From assembly GCA_025351145.1 (NCBI GenBank), contig JANXWM010000192.1:1-7295 (forward strand): DNA of 7,295 nt, read 5' to 3'. A model generated the notes under the pieces. The model saw only the letters and a list, made by a program, of their open reading frames with translations. It searched no databases and was not told where the DNA came from. This stretch comes from Chitinophagaceae bacterium (GTDB lineage Bacteria; Bacteroidota; Bacteroidia; Chitinophagales; Chitinophagaceae). How positions within the stretch are numbered: position 1 is the stretch's first letter; every line of letters starts with the position of its first letter. Positions 1-6,511 of this stretch are shown here, one piece after another. The position numbers and the translations under genes are program-made.

Positions 1-1
1 G

Positions 2-982
2 GTTTATAATGTATCTGAACACGGCAACTGGGAACATACAAATATTCTATGGCTTCCTAAAGGTATTAAAGGCTGTTGTGAAGAGCTGAAAATAAATGAA
101 GCTGAGCTTTTGGGAATACTTAAAACCTGCAAACAAAAATTATTGTTTCACCGCAGTAAAAGGATTAAACCATTACTGGATGATAAAATTTTATTAGGCT
201 GGAATGCATTAATGATCACGGCTTGCTGCAAAGCGTATGCCGCAACAGGGGAGAAGGATTATTTACGGTTGGCAGAAAATAATATTGGTTTCCTGGAAAA
301 TAATTTGGTTGCTGCAGATGGTAACTGGAATCATACCTGGAAAGCAGGCCAGGCAAAATATCCTGCATTTTTAGATGATTATGCTTATTTGATACAGGCT
401 TATATACATCTTCAGGAGGTAACTGGTAATGGAGCGCATTTATTATCGGCAAAAAAACTTGTTGATCAGGTGGTTACAAATTTTGTTGATGATGAGACTT
501 CTTTTTTCTGGTATACGGGCAGTACACAAACCGATATAATTGTTCGTAAAAAAGAAGTTTATGATGGAGCTGTGCCATCCGGCAATGCAGTACTGGCTGA
601 AAACCTGTTTTATTTATCTGTAGTATTTAATATCCCTGCGTGGAAAACTCAATCATTCAATATGCTTGAATCATTGTCTATGGCTATTATAAGGCATCCA
701 ACTTCTTTCGGGATTTGGGGGCTACTTTTACAAAGCATTGTAAAAGGGATTAATGAAATTGCTATTACAGGGATTGAGGCTGGGGAATTACTAAAGGATG
801 TTAATAAGCAATATATACCCGATAAAATTATTCAATCTGCTGTTTTAGGATCAGATAATTTTCCATTGCTCGAAGGGAAATTTGCCAATTTAAATAAAAG
901 TTTTATATACTTGTGCAGGAATTATAGCTGCCAAAAACCAGTACTAACTGTGGAAGATTTGATTATGTTATTGAAAAATTAA
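2..982 (+). CDS. YyaL/DUF255-family thioredoxin-domain protein, C-terminal half (5' partial)
   Basis: The reading frame is open from the first complete codon at position 2, so the gene starts upstream of the window; 326 residues are visible. Family members are usually about 650-700 residues, with an N-terminal thioredoxin-like (DUF255) domain followed by an alpha/alpha toroid resembling N-acylglucosamine epimerases and cellulases. Only the toroid part is here. Recognisable family motifs are VSEHGNWE at the visible N-terminus, DDKILLGWNALM (about residues 60-71), LDDYAYL (about 124-130) and YDGAVPSGNA (nucleotides 560-589). The family includes Bacillus YyaL and animal SPATA20. Its biochemical role is poorly defined, so no reaction is assigned. 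A TTG at 110 could be taken as a start, but the conserved sequence before it argues against that. No clear terminator follows. The gene lies 144 bp before gldK and probably belongs to a separate transcription unit. Confidence 0.88.
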   Translation, partial: VYNVSEHGNWEHTNILWLPKGIKGCCEELKINEAELLGILKTCKQKLLFHRSKRIKPLLDDKILLGWNALMITACCKAYAATGEKDYLRLAENNIGFLENNLVAADGNWNHTWKAGQAKYPAFLDDYAYLIQAYIHLQEVTGNGAHLLSAKKLVDQVVTNFVDDETSFFWYTGSTQTDIIVRKKEVYDGAVPSGNAVLAENLFYLSVVFNIPAWKTQSFNMLESLSMAIIRHPTSFGIWGLLLQSIVKGINEIAITGIEAGELLKDVNKQYIPDKIIQSAVLGSDNFPLLEGKFANLNKSFIYLCRNYSCQKPVLTVEDLIMLLKN

Positions 983-1069
983 AATAATACAATAACCAGA
1001 TACAAAGAGCGTTAGTATATGTTACGGTAAATATCTGGAGAGAACAGAAACAGATAACAGTTCTAAAAA

Positions 1070-1099
1070 TTGGCTGGTTTAATTTAATGTTTACATTTG
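1070..1099 (+). promoter_or_regulatory. Predicted Bacteroidota-type promoter of the gldKLMN operon
   Basis: A TTG at 1070-1072 is followed after exactly 19 bp by TACATTTG at 1092-1099, which fits the Bacteroidota primary-sigma consensus (-33 TTG, -7 TAnnTTTG). Transcription would start near 1106, leaving a leader of about 20 nt before the gldK ATG at 1127. It lies in the only spacer upstream of gldK and points toward it. The assignment rests on the motif match and position only. Confidence 0.7.
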
Positions 1100-1126
1100 C
1101 TCAACTACCAAATAATCAATTTATAA

Positions 1127-2410
1127 ATGAAAATCCGGTTCTTAACTATCACCACACTTACTGTTTTTGTGTTAGGATCAGTAAGCTGTACAAAAACTGG
1201 CAAAACAAAAGGCACGCCCGATGACGGACAATTGCATGGTGTAGCACCGGATTCCCGAGGCAGCATGGGTAAACCTTTAGGGATGGTGTATATACCCCCG
1301 GGAACCTTTCACATGGGGCCAAGTGATGAAGATGTGAATTATAATTTTACTGCACGCAACAGGGAAGTGTCTATTAGTGGTTTCTGGATGGATGCCACAG
1401 AAATTACAAATAATCAGTACAGGCAGTTTGTAAAATGGACCAGGGATTCACTAGCTGCGATACAATTGGGCTATTTTAAACAGGTTGGTGATGCAGATAC
1501 AGCTGTTGACTGGAAAAAGACGAATGCTATAAAATGGGCTGATAAAGGAACCCTGGAAAAATTAAGCCCTTTAATGCTTACTCCTGATAACCGTTTATAC
1601 GGGAAGATGGAAATTGATCCTGAAAAGATTGTATACAATGTTCAGGGATTTGATTTGAAAGAAGCAGCGAAAATTGAGAATAAAGGAAAACCAAGAAAAG
1701 ATTTTATATACCGTTATAATCAGCAGGTTTATCCTGATACATTGGTTTGGATGAGGGATTTTTCCTATTCCTACAACGAGCCAATGGCGAAGCGTTATTT
1801 CTCTCATCCATCTTATGGAAGCTACCCTGTTGTAGGAGTAAACTGGAAACAGGCTGTTGCTTTTTGCCATTGGAGAACGAGATACCTGAATACTTATCTC
1901 ATTAAGAATAAAAAGGCTACTGAAAGTGATTACCGATTGCCAACAGAAGCAGAGTGGGAATATGCTGCGCGTGGTGGAAGAAGTCAGTCAATGTTTCCCT
2001 GGGGTAACTATTATTTGCGTAATAAAAAAGGCTGCCTGCTTGCCAATTTTAAGCCTGGCCGGGGTAACTATGTAGAAGATGGAGGATTTTACACAGTAAG
2101 GGCTGATGCTTACTGGCCAAATGATTTCAGTTTATATAATATGGCAGGAAATGTTTCTGAATGGACTTCTTCCTTGTTTTATGAAAGCGCATATAATCTT
2201 GTTCATGATATGAACCCTGATATCAGGTGGAATGCTTTGGATTCTGACCCTCCCCGTATGAAACGTAAAGTGGTTCGTGGCGGAAGCTGGAAAGATGTTG
2301 GGTATTTTCTTCAAACCAGCACCCGGCAATATGAATATCAGGATACAGCTAAATCTTACATTGGTTTCCGCTGTGTTATTGATTTACCGGCGCAGCTTCG
2401 TAAAAAATAA
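1127..2410 (+). CDS. gldK: GldK (PorK-type) T9SS ring lipoprotein, FGE-sulfatase fold
   Basis: Predicted outer-membrane lipoprotein of the type IX secretion system; with GldN it forms the periplasmic ring under the outer membrane. The 427-residue protein starts with a basic, hydrophobic signal sequence ending in SVSC, with C21 as the likely lipidated cysteine (a loose lipobox, common in this phylum). The rest is a formylglycine-generating-enzyme-like (FGE-sulfatase) domain: MVYIPPGTFHMG near residue 53, RLPTEAEWEYAARGG from 270, NMAGNVSEW at 338-346, RGGSW at 384-388 and GFRC at 413-416. The segment after RGGSW, where true FGE enzymes carry their active-site cysteine pair, reads KDVGYFLQ without cysteine, so a structural role is likely. 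GldJ shares this fold, but the following gldL, gldM and gldN identify this copy as GldK. No Shine-Dalgarno sequence precedes the ATG. The next gene starts after 80 bp. Confidence 0.95.
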   Translation: MKIRFLTITTLTVFVLGSVSCTKTGKTKGTPDDGQLHGVAPDSRGSMGKPLGMVYIPPGTFHMGPSDEDVNYNFTARNREVSISGFWMDATEITNNQYRQFVKWTRDSLAAIQLGYFKQVGDADTAVDWKKTNAIKWADKGTLEKLSPLMLTPDNRLYGKMEIDPEKIVYNVQGFDLKEAAKIENKGKPRKDFIYRYNQQVYPDTLVWMRDFSYSYNEPMAKRYFSHPSYGSYPVVGVNWKQAVAFCHWRTRYLNTYLIKNKKATESDYRLPTEAEWEYAARGGRSQSMFPWGNYYLRNKKGCLLANFKPGRGNYVEDGGFYTVRADAYWPNDFSLYNMAGNVSEWTSSLFYESAYNLVHDMNPDIRWNALDSDPPRMKRKVVRGGSWKDVGYFLQTSTRQYEYQDTAKSYIGFRCVIDLPAQLRKK

Positions 2411-2444
2411 TTTAAAAAACTTCATATCAAAAAGAACAAATTAC

Positions 2445-2472
2445 TTTTTCAATCAATTATCATTTTTCAATC
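2445..2472 (+). repeat. Two exact 10-bp direct repeats upstream of gldL
   Basis: TTTTTCAATC occurs at 2445-2454 and again at 2463-2472, 18 bp apart start to start, inside the 80-bp gldK-gldL spacer. The second copy ends 18 bp before the gldL ATG. The sequence is AT-rich, so chance is possible. The function is unknown; a protein-binding site or leader element controlling gldL is conceivable. Confidence 0.45.
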
Positions 2473-2490
2473 TAAGTAAATTAATTTCTT

Positions 2491-3258
2491 ATGGCAGCCG
2501 CTATTCCTCCTAAAGTAAGTAAATGGTTTGATGTTTTGGTTTCTATTGCAGCAGCAGTTGTAATTTTTGGTGCATTGATGAAAATCACGCATAATGCCCA
2601 GGCCGATACCTGGCTATATATTGGATTAACTACTGAATCAATTATATTTTTGGGTTATGGCTTATTGTATTTATACTACCCTGCTATAGATGATCATCAG
2701 GTTAATATTGCAGGTGCCAACGTTCAAACAGCAAATCCAGCTTTAAGATCAATGGAAAAGATGTTACAGGATGCTGATATTACACCGGCTAATATGACAA
2801 AATTAAGTACAGGTTTCCAAAAACTTGGAACTACAGTAGATAAGATGAGTGATATAGGTGATGCAGTTGCAGCTACAAGTAATTATACACAAAAGTCACA
2901 GGAAGCTGCAAAAGCTTTAAATGCAATCGGGGAGGCATATTCTAAAGCTGCGGTATCTGCAATCTCTTTTACAAATGCATCAGATGGTGCTAAAATGTTT
3001 CATGAGCAGGTTCAGGTACTTACTAAAAACCTTTCATCATTGAATACAATTTATGAATTAGAATTGCAGGAAAGTAACACTCATTTGAAATCGCTGAACC
3101 AGTTTTATGGAAAGCTGGCAGAAGCTTCAAAAGCGATGTTAAACACTGCAGATGATGCCAATAAGGCAAAAGAGCAAATTACCCTGCTTGCAGTCAATCT
3201 TAATAAATTGAACCAGATTTATGGCAATATGATCGGGGCTATGCAGGTAGTTAAGTAA
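2491..3258 (+). CDS. gldL: GldL (PorL-type) T9SS inner-membrane motor protein
   Basis: Inner-membrane stator-like subunit that, with GldM, converts proton flow into mechanical work for T9SS export and gliding. The 255-residue protein has two predicted membrane helices, about residues 13-32 (VSIAAAVVIFGALMKI) and 41-63 (YIGLTTESIIFLGYGLL). Charged residues lie in or next to them: K31 and H34 at the end of helix 1 and E49 in helix 2, matching the conserved Lys/His and Glu linked to proton coupling in GldL. The rest is a long helical cytoplasmic region, probably coiled coil, with a recurring LNxI/FY motif at 184-188, 202-206 and 240-244. The ATG at 2491 is chosen because it gives the usual short N-terminus before helix 1. 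No Shine-Dalgarno sequence is seen. It lies 80 bp after gldK and 66 bp before gldM and is probably cotranscribed with them. Confidence 0.95.
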   Translation: MAAAIPPKVSKWFDVLVSIAAAVVIFGALMKITHNAQADTWLYIGLTTESIIFLGYGLLYLYYPAIDDHQVNIAGANVQTANPALRSMEKMLQDADITPANMTKLSTGFQKLGTTVDKMSDIGDAVAATSNYTQKSQEAAKALNAIGEAYSKAAVSAISFTNASDGAKMFHEQVQVLTKNLSSLNTIYELELQESNTHLKSLNQFYGKLAEASKAMLNTADDANKAKEQITLLAVNLNKLNQIYGNMIGAMQVVK

Positions 3259-3324
3259 TAACTGTTTTGAGGTTTAAACTTTATTGTAAAATTTAACTGT
3301 AAATCAATCTTAAACTAAGATAGA

Positions 3325-4857
3325 ATGGCATTACCTAAGGAGCCGAGGCAGAAGATGATCAATATTATGTATTTGGTTCTTACTGCGCTTTTGGCACTGA
3401 ATGTATCATCAGAAATACTTACTGCTTTCAAGACTGTTGATAGCAGTTTGCAGAAAAGTAGTAATGTAGTAAATCTCTCTACATCTCAATATATGGCTTC
3501 TCTTCAAGAAAAGCGTAAAGAACCGGAATCAAAAGAGTTGGCGGATACTTGGTTTCCTAAAGCAGAAACGGCTCAAAAATTGACTACTGGCATTTATAAT
3601 TATATTCAAACTATAAAAGATACAATTTTAGCAGCAGCGGATTTTAATCCCGCTAAAAATGGCAATTCAAATTTTAAAGAAGATAACCTTGAAGTTTCAA
3701 CACGGCTAATGGTTGAAGGGAATTTGGGACAAGAATTATATAAGAAATTGGCTGATTACAAAACTCAATTATTAGCAATTGATCCTGCAATAGCTAAAGA
3801 ATTCGGTAACGATTTACCGGTTGATTTAACTATTCCTAAAGTGCAGAATAAGGAAAATAAAACATGGGAAGCGGCATATTTTCAAATGACTCCAACAGTT
3901 GCATCATTAACAATGCTCAGTAAATTTCAAAATGATGTAAAAACCTCTGAAAATAGGGTAGTGGAATTTTGTCACAATCAGGTGGGAGCTGTTAAATTAA
4001 GGTTTGATACTTACATACCCTTAGTACAATCAAGTGCAACCTATTTAATGGACGGACAAGAAATGGAAATATCTGCAGGACTGGGAGCTTTTAATAGTGA
4101 AAAAAAGCCTTCAATTACTATAAATGGATCATCTGCTCCAATTGGTACAGACGGTCTTGCAAGACAAAAATTCATAGCTAATGGGGTAGGTACAAAGACA
4201 GTTACAGTAACAATTAATTATACCGATCAGGATGGCAAAGCTCAAACGAAAACAGTTCCTATTACTTACGTTGTAGGCTCTCCAACAGGAGCAAGTGTAA
4301 GTGCAGATGCGGTTAAAGTCTTATATATCGGTCTTCAAAATCCACTCTCTATTAGCGGTGGTAATGTTGGCGACGAAAAGGTACACCCTTCTATAGATAA
4401 TGGAACGCTCAGCAAGGGTGATGCACCCGGTAAATATATTGTTGAGCCTTCAAAAGCAGGAACTGCGAATATTACTTTAAATATTGATGGGCAGCAGAAA
4501 CCTCAGGTTTTCCCCTTTAGGGTAAAAACGGTTCCGAATCCTGTGGCCAAAGTAGGTATCAGTGGTGGCGGAAGAATTAAGGTAAATGATTTTAAAGCTC
4601 AATCTGGTGTTTCTGCTATTTTAGAAAATTTCATTTTCGAAGGTGTTAGATTTAATGTAATAAGCTATACCATTGTTTTAAACGGCGCAGGTTTTCCAAA
4701 TCTTCAATTTAGGCAGGTAGCTTCTGACTCTTTTGATAGTGTTAGGGACTTAATAGAAAAGTCCAAAGGTGGTACAACAATCACAATTGATGAAATCAAA
4801 GCAAGCGGTCCTGGTGGTACTAGAACGTTAGCACCTATTGTGTTTAATCTTTACTAA
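3325..4857 (+). CDS. gldM: GldM (PorM-type) T9SS periplasm-spanning motor shaft
   Basis: Partner of GldL in the T9SS motor: a single N-terminal membrane helix enters the GldL bundle, and the large periplasmic part reaches the GldK/GldN ring. The 510-residue length is normal for the family. The N-terminus MALPKEPRQKMINIMYLV followed by LTALLALNVSSEIL (helix about residues 11-32) is a hallmark of GldM. After it comes a helical N-terminal periplasmic domain to about residue 220. Beta-rich domains follow: one around 220-328 (GAFNSEKKPSITING), a second starting near VLYIGLQNPLSIS (about 332-344), and a C-terminal domain from about residue 402 (VPNPVAKVGISGGGRI). This fits the four-domain D1-D4 periplasmic architecture known for GldM/PorM; the borders here are estimates. 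The ATG has an A-rich upstream and no Shine-Dalgarno sequence. gldN begins 12 bp after the stop, implying tight coupling. Confidence 0.96.
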   Translation: MALPKEPRQKMINIMYLVLTALLALNVSSEILTAFKTVDSSLQKSSNVVNLSTSQYMASLQEKRKEPESKELADTWFPKAETAQKLTTGIYNYIQTIKDTILAAADFNPAKNGNSNFKEDNLEVSTRLMVEGNLGQELYKKLADYKTQLLAIDPAIAKEFGNDLPVDLTIPKVQNKENKTWEAAYFQMTPTVASLTMLSKFQNDVKTSENRVVEFCHNQVGAVKLRFDTYIPLVQSSATYLMDGQEMEISAGLGAFNSEKKPSITINGSSAPIGTDGLARQKFIANGVGTKTVTVTINYTDQDGKAQTKTVPITYVVGSPTGASVSADAVKVLYIGLQNPLSISGGNVGDEKVHPSIDNGTLSKGDAPGKYIVEPSKAGTANITLNIDGQQKPQVFPFRVKTVPNPVAKVGISGGGRIKVNDFKAQSGVSAILENFIFEGVRFNVISYTIVLNGAGFPNLQFRQVASDSFDSVRDLIEKSKGGTTITIDEIKASGPGGTRTLAPIVFNLY

Positions 4858-4869
4858 AAAATTCAAAAT

Positions 4870-5979
4870 ATGAGGACTCAATATTTAAAATGGATCATGT
4901 GCGCAGTTTTATTGATTGCTCTCATTGACTCATCTTTTGCTCAGGCAACACCAACCAAAAAAACAAAACCAAAAACCACCACAGGTAAAAGTGCTTACGA
5001 TAATCAGGTAAAAGACAATAATACCAAATCTGCATATAGCGGCAATGTAGACACAACCGTAAAACCAAAACCGGTAGCAGGGTCTGCTTACAGTAATACG
5101 GGGAATAATACTAAAACTGGTATCGACACAACCTTGCCCATTGAGGTTATAAAATCATCAGGAAATGGTTTGGTTGATAGCATCAAAATATCTCTTAGAA
5201 ATGATGCAGCAGTAGATCAAAATCTTATTAGAGATAAAGTAGCTTTGCCTTATGAAAATATACGAGAGGATGATGCTGTTTACCGTGTAAGAGTTTGGAG
5301 AGAAATTGATGCACGGGAAAAACAAAATCTTGTATTCCGCTACTCTGCTGACGGCGACAACGGTAACCAACGTTTTATTTCTATTTTATTAAGGGGTATC
5401 AAAGATGGCGAAATCACCGCTTTTAGCGGCGATGATGACCGCTTTACAACACCAATCACTGCAGACGCAGCAATTAATGCATTTGGTGGCGGTACCGATA
5501 CAGTTGCAAAATATGATAAAGATCAAAACATCATTGGCTATCAGGTAAGGGCCAGGCCGGTTGAACCAGATTCTATTAAAAAATTCCGGATAAAAGAGGA
5601 GTGGATATTCGATAAAGAAAGCAGCCGCTTATTTGTTAGGATATTGGGTATAGCACCTGTTATGCCATATTATCGGTCCGATGGAGTGATGATCGAAGGT
5701 AGTGAAAGGCCTTTATGGTGGGTCTACTATCCGGATGCAAGGCCTGTACTTGCCAAAGCGGAAGTCTATAATCCTAAAAATCTTGGAGCGAGGATGAGTT
5801 GGGAAGATTTGTTCGAGAGCCGTATGTTCAGCAGTTATATTGTTCAGTCAACTTTCGATAATCCATTTAACCTGCCTTTGTCTGCTGTTTATCCTAACAA
5901 TACACTTTATCGCCTTTTAGAAGGAGAAAAAGTGAAAGAGAAAATTTTTAATTATGAACAGTCTCTCTGGTCATACTAA
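4870..5979 (+). CDS. gldN: GldN (PorN-type) periplasmic T9SS ring protein
   Basis: Periplasmic protein that associates with the lipoprotein GldK to form the T9SS ring and contacts the GldM tip. The 369 residues begin with a signal peptide (hydrophobic core about 8-20, likely cleavage after SSFA at residue 24). A low-complexity Lys/Thr/Asn-rich linker of roughly 65 residues follows, with three SAY motifs (tyrosines 43, 56 and 74) and two DTT motifs (61-63 and 86-88). The conserved GldN domain starts near residue 95; its signature stretch is DAVYRVRVWREIDAREKQNL, followed by WIFDKESSRLFVRILGIAP and a C-terminal region with WWVYYPDARPVLAK and SWEDLFESRMFSSYI. The linker makes this protein somewhat longer than I expect for GldN. 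It is the last gene of the operon, and a strong palindromic terminator starts 10 bp after its stop. Confidence 0.95.
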   Translation: MRTQYLKWIMCAVLLIALIDSSFAQATPTKKTKPKTTTGKSAYDNQVKDNNTKSAYSGNVDTTVKPKPVAGSAYSNTGNNTKTGIDTTLPIEVIKSSGNGLVDSIKISLRNDAAVDQNLIRDKVALPYENIREDDAVYRVRVWREIDAREKQNLVFRYSADGDNGNQRFISILLRGIKDGEITAFSGDDDRFTTPITADAAINAFGGGTDTVAKYDKDQNIIGYQVRARPVEPDSIKKFRIKEEWIFDKESSRLFVRILGIAPVMPYYRSDGVMIEGSERPLWWVYYPDARPVLAKAEVYNPKNLGARMSWEDLFESRMFSSYIVQSTFDNPFNLPLSAVYPNNTLYRLLEGEKVKEKIFNYEQSLWSY

Positions 5980-5989
5980 TCTATAAATT

Positions 5990-6027
5990 ATAAAAAAACC
6001 TTCTGAAATTTCAGAAGGTTTTTTTAT
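5990..6027 (+). terminator. Rho-independent terminator of gldKLMN (perfect 38-bp palindrome)
   Basis: The sequence is perfectly self-complementary. A GC-containing core (CCTTCTGA at 5999-6006 pairing with TCAGAAGG at 6011-6018, loop AATT) is flanked by seven A on the left and seven T on the right, extended by AT on each side. It starts 10 bp after the gldN stop. Because it is symmetrical, it should also work for transcripts arriving on the - strand from uvrC, so it may be bidirectional. Confidence 0.93.
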
Positions 6028-6416
6028 GCAGTTCAAATACAGAAAATTATTTTTTTTGAGCCCGACAGTTTTCTTTTACTCATCGTTCCTTGCGTCGCAC
6101 ACTTGTACGTTCAGAACTTTTTTCAGCATAAACCCCGGTTCTTTAAAACGAACTTTGCAAGTAATATAAATCAGGATCAGTTCATCTTTATTCAGCAGTT
6201 GAAAAGATTGCGCCCAGGGGACGATGCAATGAAAAAATATTACCGGTATCATAAAAGCAATGATCAATTCGCAAATGCTAAAAATATATTACCAAATATC
6301 AAATGCACTCAAAATATTATCTGTAGTTTAAAACAAATCCCTGTTTCAGCCTGTTTTTTTGCTGAGATAATCAGGCGTTAAATTGAATATTTTTTTTTGG
6401 CAATAGAAAAAAAAAC
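6028..6416. other. Intergenic region without a convincing gene
   Basis: This stretch of about 390 bp separates the gldKLMN terminator from the unit beside uvrC. Open frames of 63 (-) and 92 (+) codons cross it, but their translations show no recognisable domain and their composition is unlike neighbouring proteins. The part at about 6057-6155 is less AT-rich than its surroundings, with several GTTC/GAAC words, and could be a dispersed repeat or gene remnant. The part from about 6270 is very AT-rich and ends with a run of nine T (6390-6398) and a run of nine A (6407-6415) just before the promoter at 6417. Confidence 0.6.
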
Positions 6417-6446
6417 TTGTGATAGTTTAAATATGTATTAAATTTG
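6417..6446 (+). promoter_or_regulatory. Predicted Bacteroidota-type promoter of a short transcript
   Basis: TTG at 6417-6419 is followed after 19 bp by TAAATTTG at 6439-6446, the same spacing and consensus as the gldK promoter. A run of nine A lies directly upstream (6407-6415) and may act like an UP element. The predicted start is about 6453. No gene follows on this strand, only a terminator at 6481-6511 and then the convergent uvrC. Confidence 0.6.
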
Positions 6447-6452
6447 TTTTGG

Positions 6453-6511
6453 TTTTTCATAGGATATTGGATTTTAAAACGGGGTTGGATGTTCATCCGG
6501 GCCCCTTTTTT
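6453..6511 (+). ncRNA. Candidate small RNA (about 60 nt), promoter-terminator unit
   Basis: A consensus-like promoter and a hairpin-plus-T terminator lie on the same strand with about 35 bp between the -7 element and the hairpin. They predict a transcript from near 6453 to about 6511. It holds no plausible ORF: the one ATG (6489) lies inside the hairpin. The 5' part is AU-rich and probably unpaired; the 3' part is the terminator stem. The 3' end touches the uvrC stop codon on the other strand, so pairing with the uvrC mRNA could only involve its extreme 3' end. I do not recognise a known RNA family, and the ends are estimates. Confidence 0.4.
6481..6511 (+). terminator. Rho-independent terminator, + strand, adjoining the uvrC 3' end
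   Basis: GGGGTTGGAT (6481-6490), loop GTTC, then ATCCGGGCCCC (6495-6505) form a stem of four G-C pairs, two G-U pairs, one bulged G and four more pairs, followed by six T at 6506-6511. Read from the - strand, the two G-U pairs become A/C mismatches and no T tract follows, so the hairpin is built for + strand RNA. It overlaps the uvrC stop codon by two bases. Confidence 0.8.

Noticed and set aside
996..1038. Inverted repeat CCAGATA / TATCTGG after the YyaL-like gene, as a possible terminator.
   Set aside because: The arms are only 7 bp with a 29-base loop and no T tract follows; it could arise by chance.
1041..1064. AGAAC / GTTCT arms with three AACAG words upstream of the gldK promoter, as a possible operator.
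   Set aside because: The arms are 5 bp and separated by 14 bases; too weak without conservation data.
3259..3324. Possible internal promoter in the gldL-gldM spacer (TAACTGT occurs twice, at 3259 and 3294).
   Set aside because: No TAnnTTTG element with a correctly spaced TTG is present, and a 7-bp repeat in AT-rich sequence is weak evidence.
6076..6267. 63-codon - strand ORF downstream of uvrC.
   Set aside because: There is no recognisable motif beyond a hydrophobic start, and no promoter of the CAAAnnTA form was seen upstream on that strand.
6349..6376. GCCTG / CAGGC inverted repeat with an internal T run.
   Set aside because: The arms are 5 bp with an 18-base loop, and the T run lies inside the loop, so it is not a credible terminator.
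6103..6381. 92-codon + strand ORF in the spacer.
   Set aside because: Its translation shows no domain, is rich in Lys, Asn and Phe as expected from AT-rich noncoding DNA, and has no promoter or start-site support.
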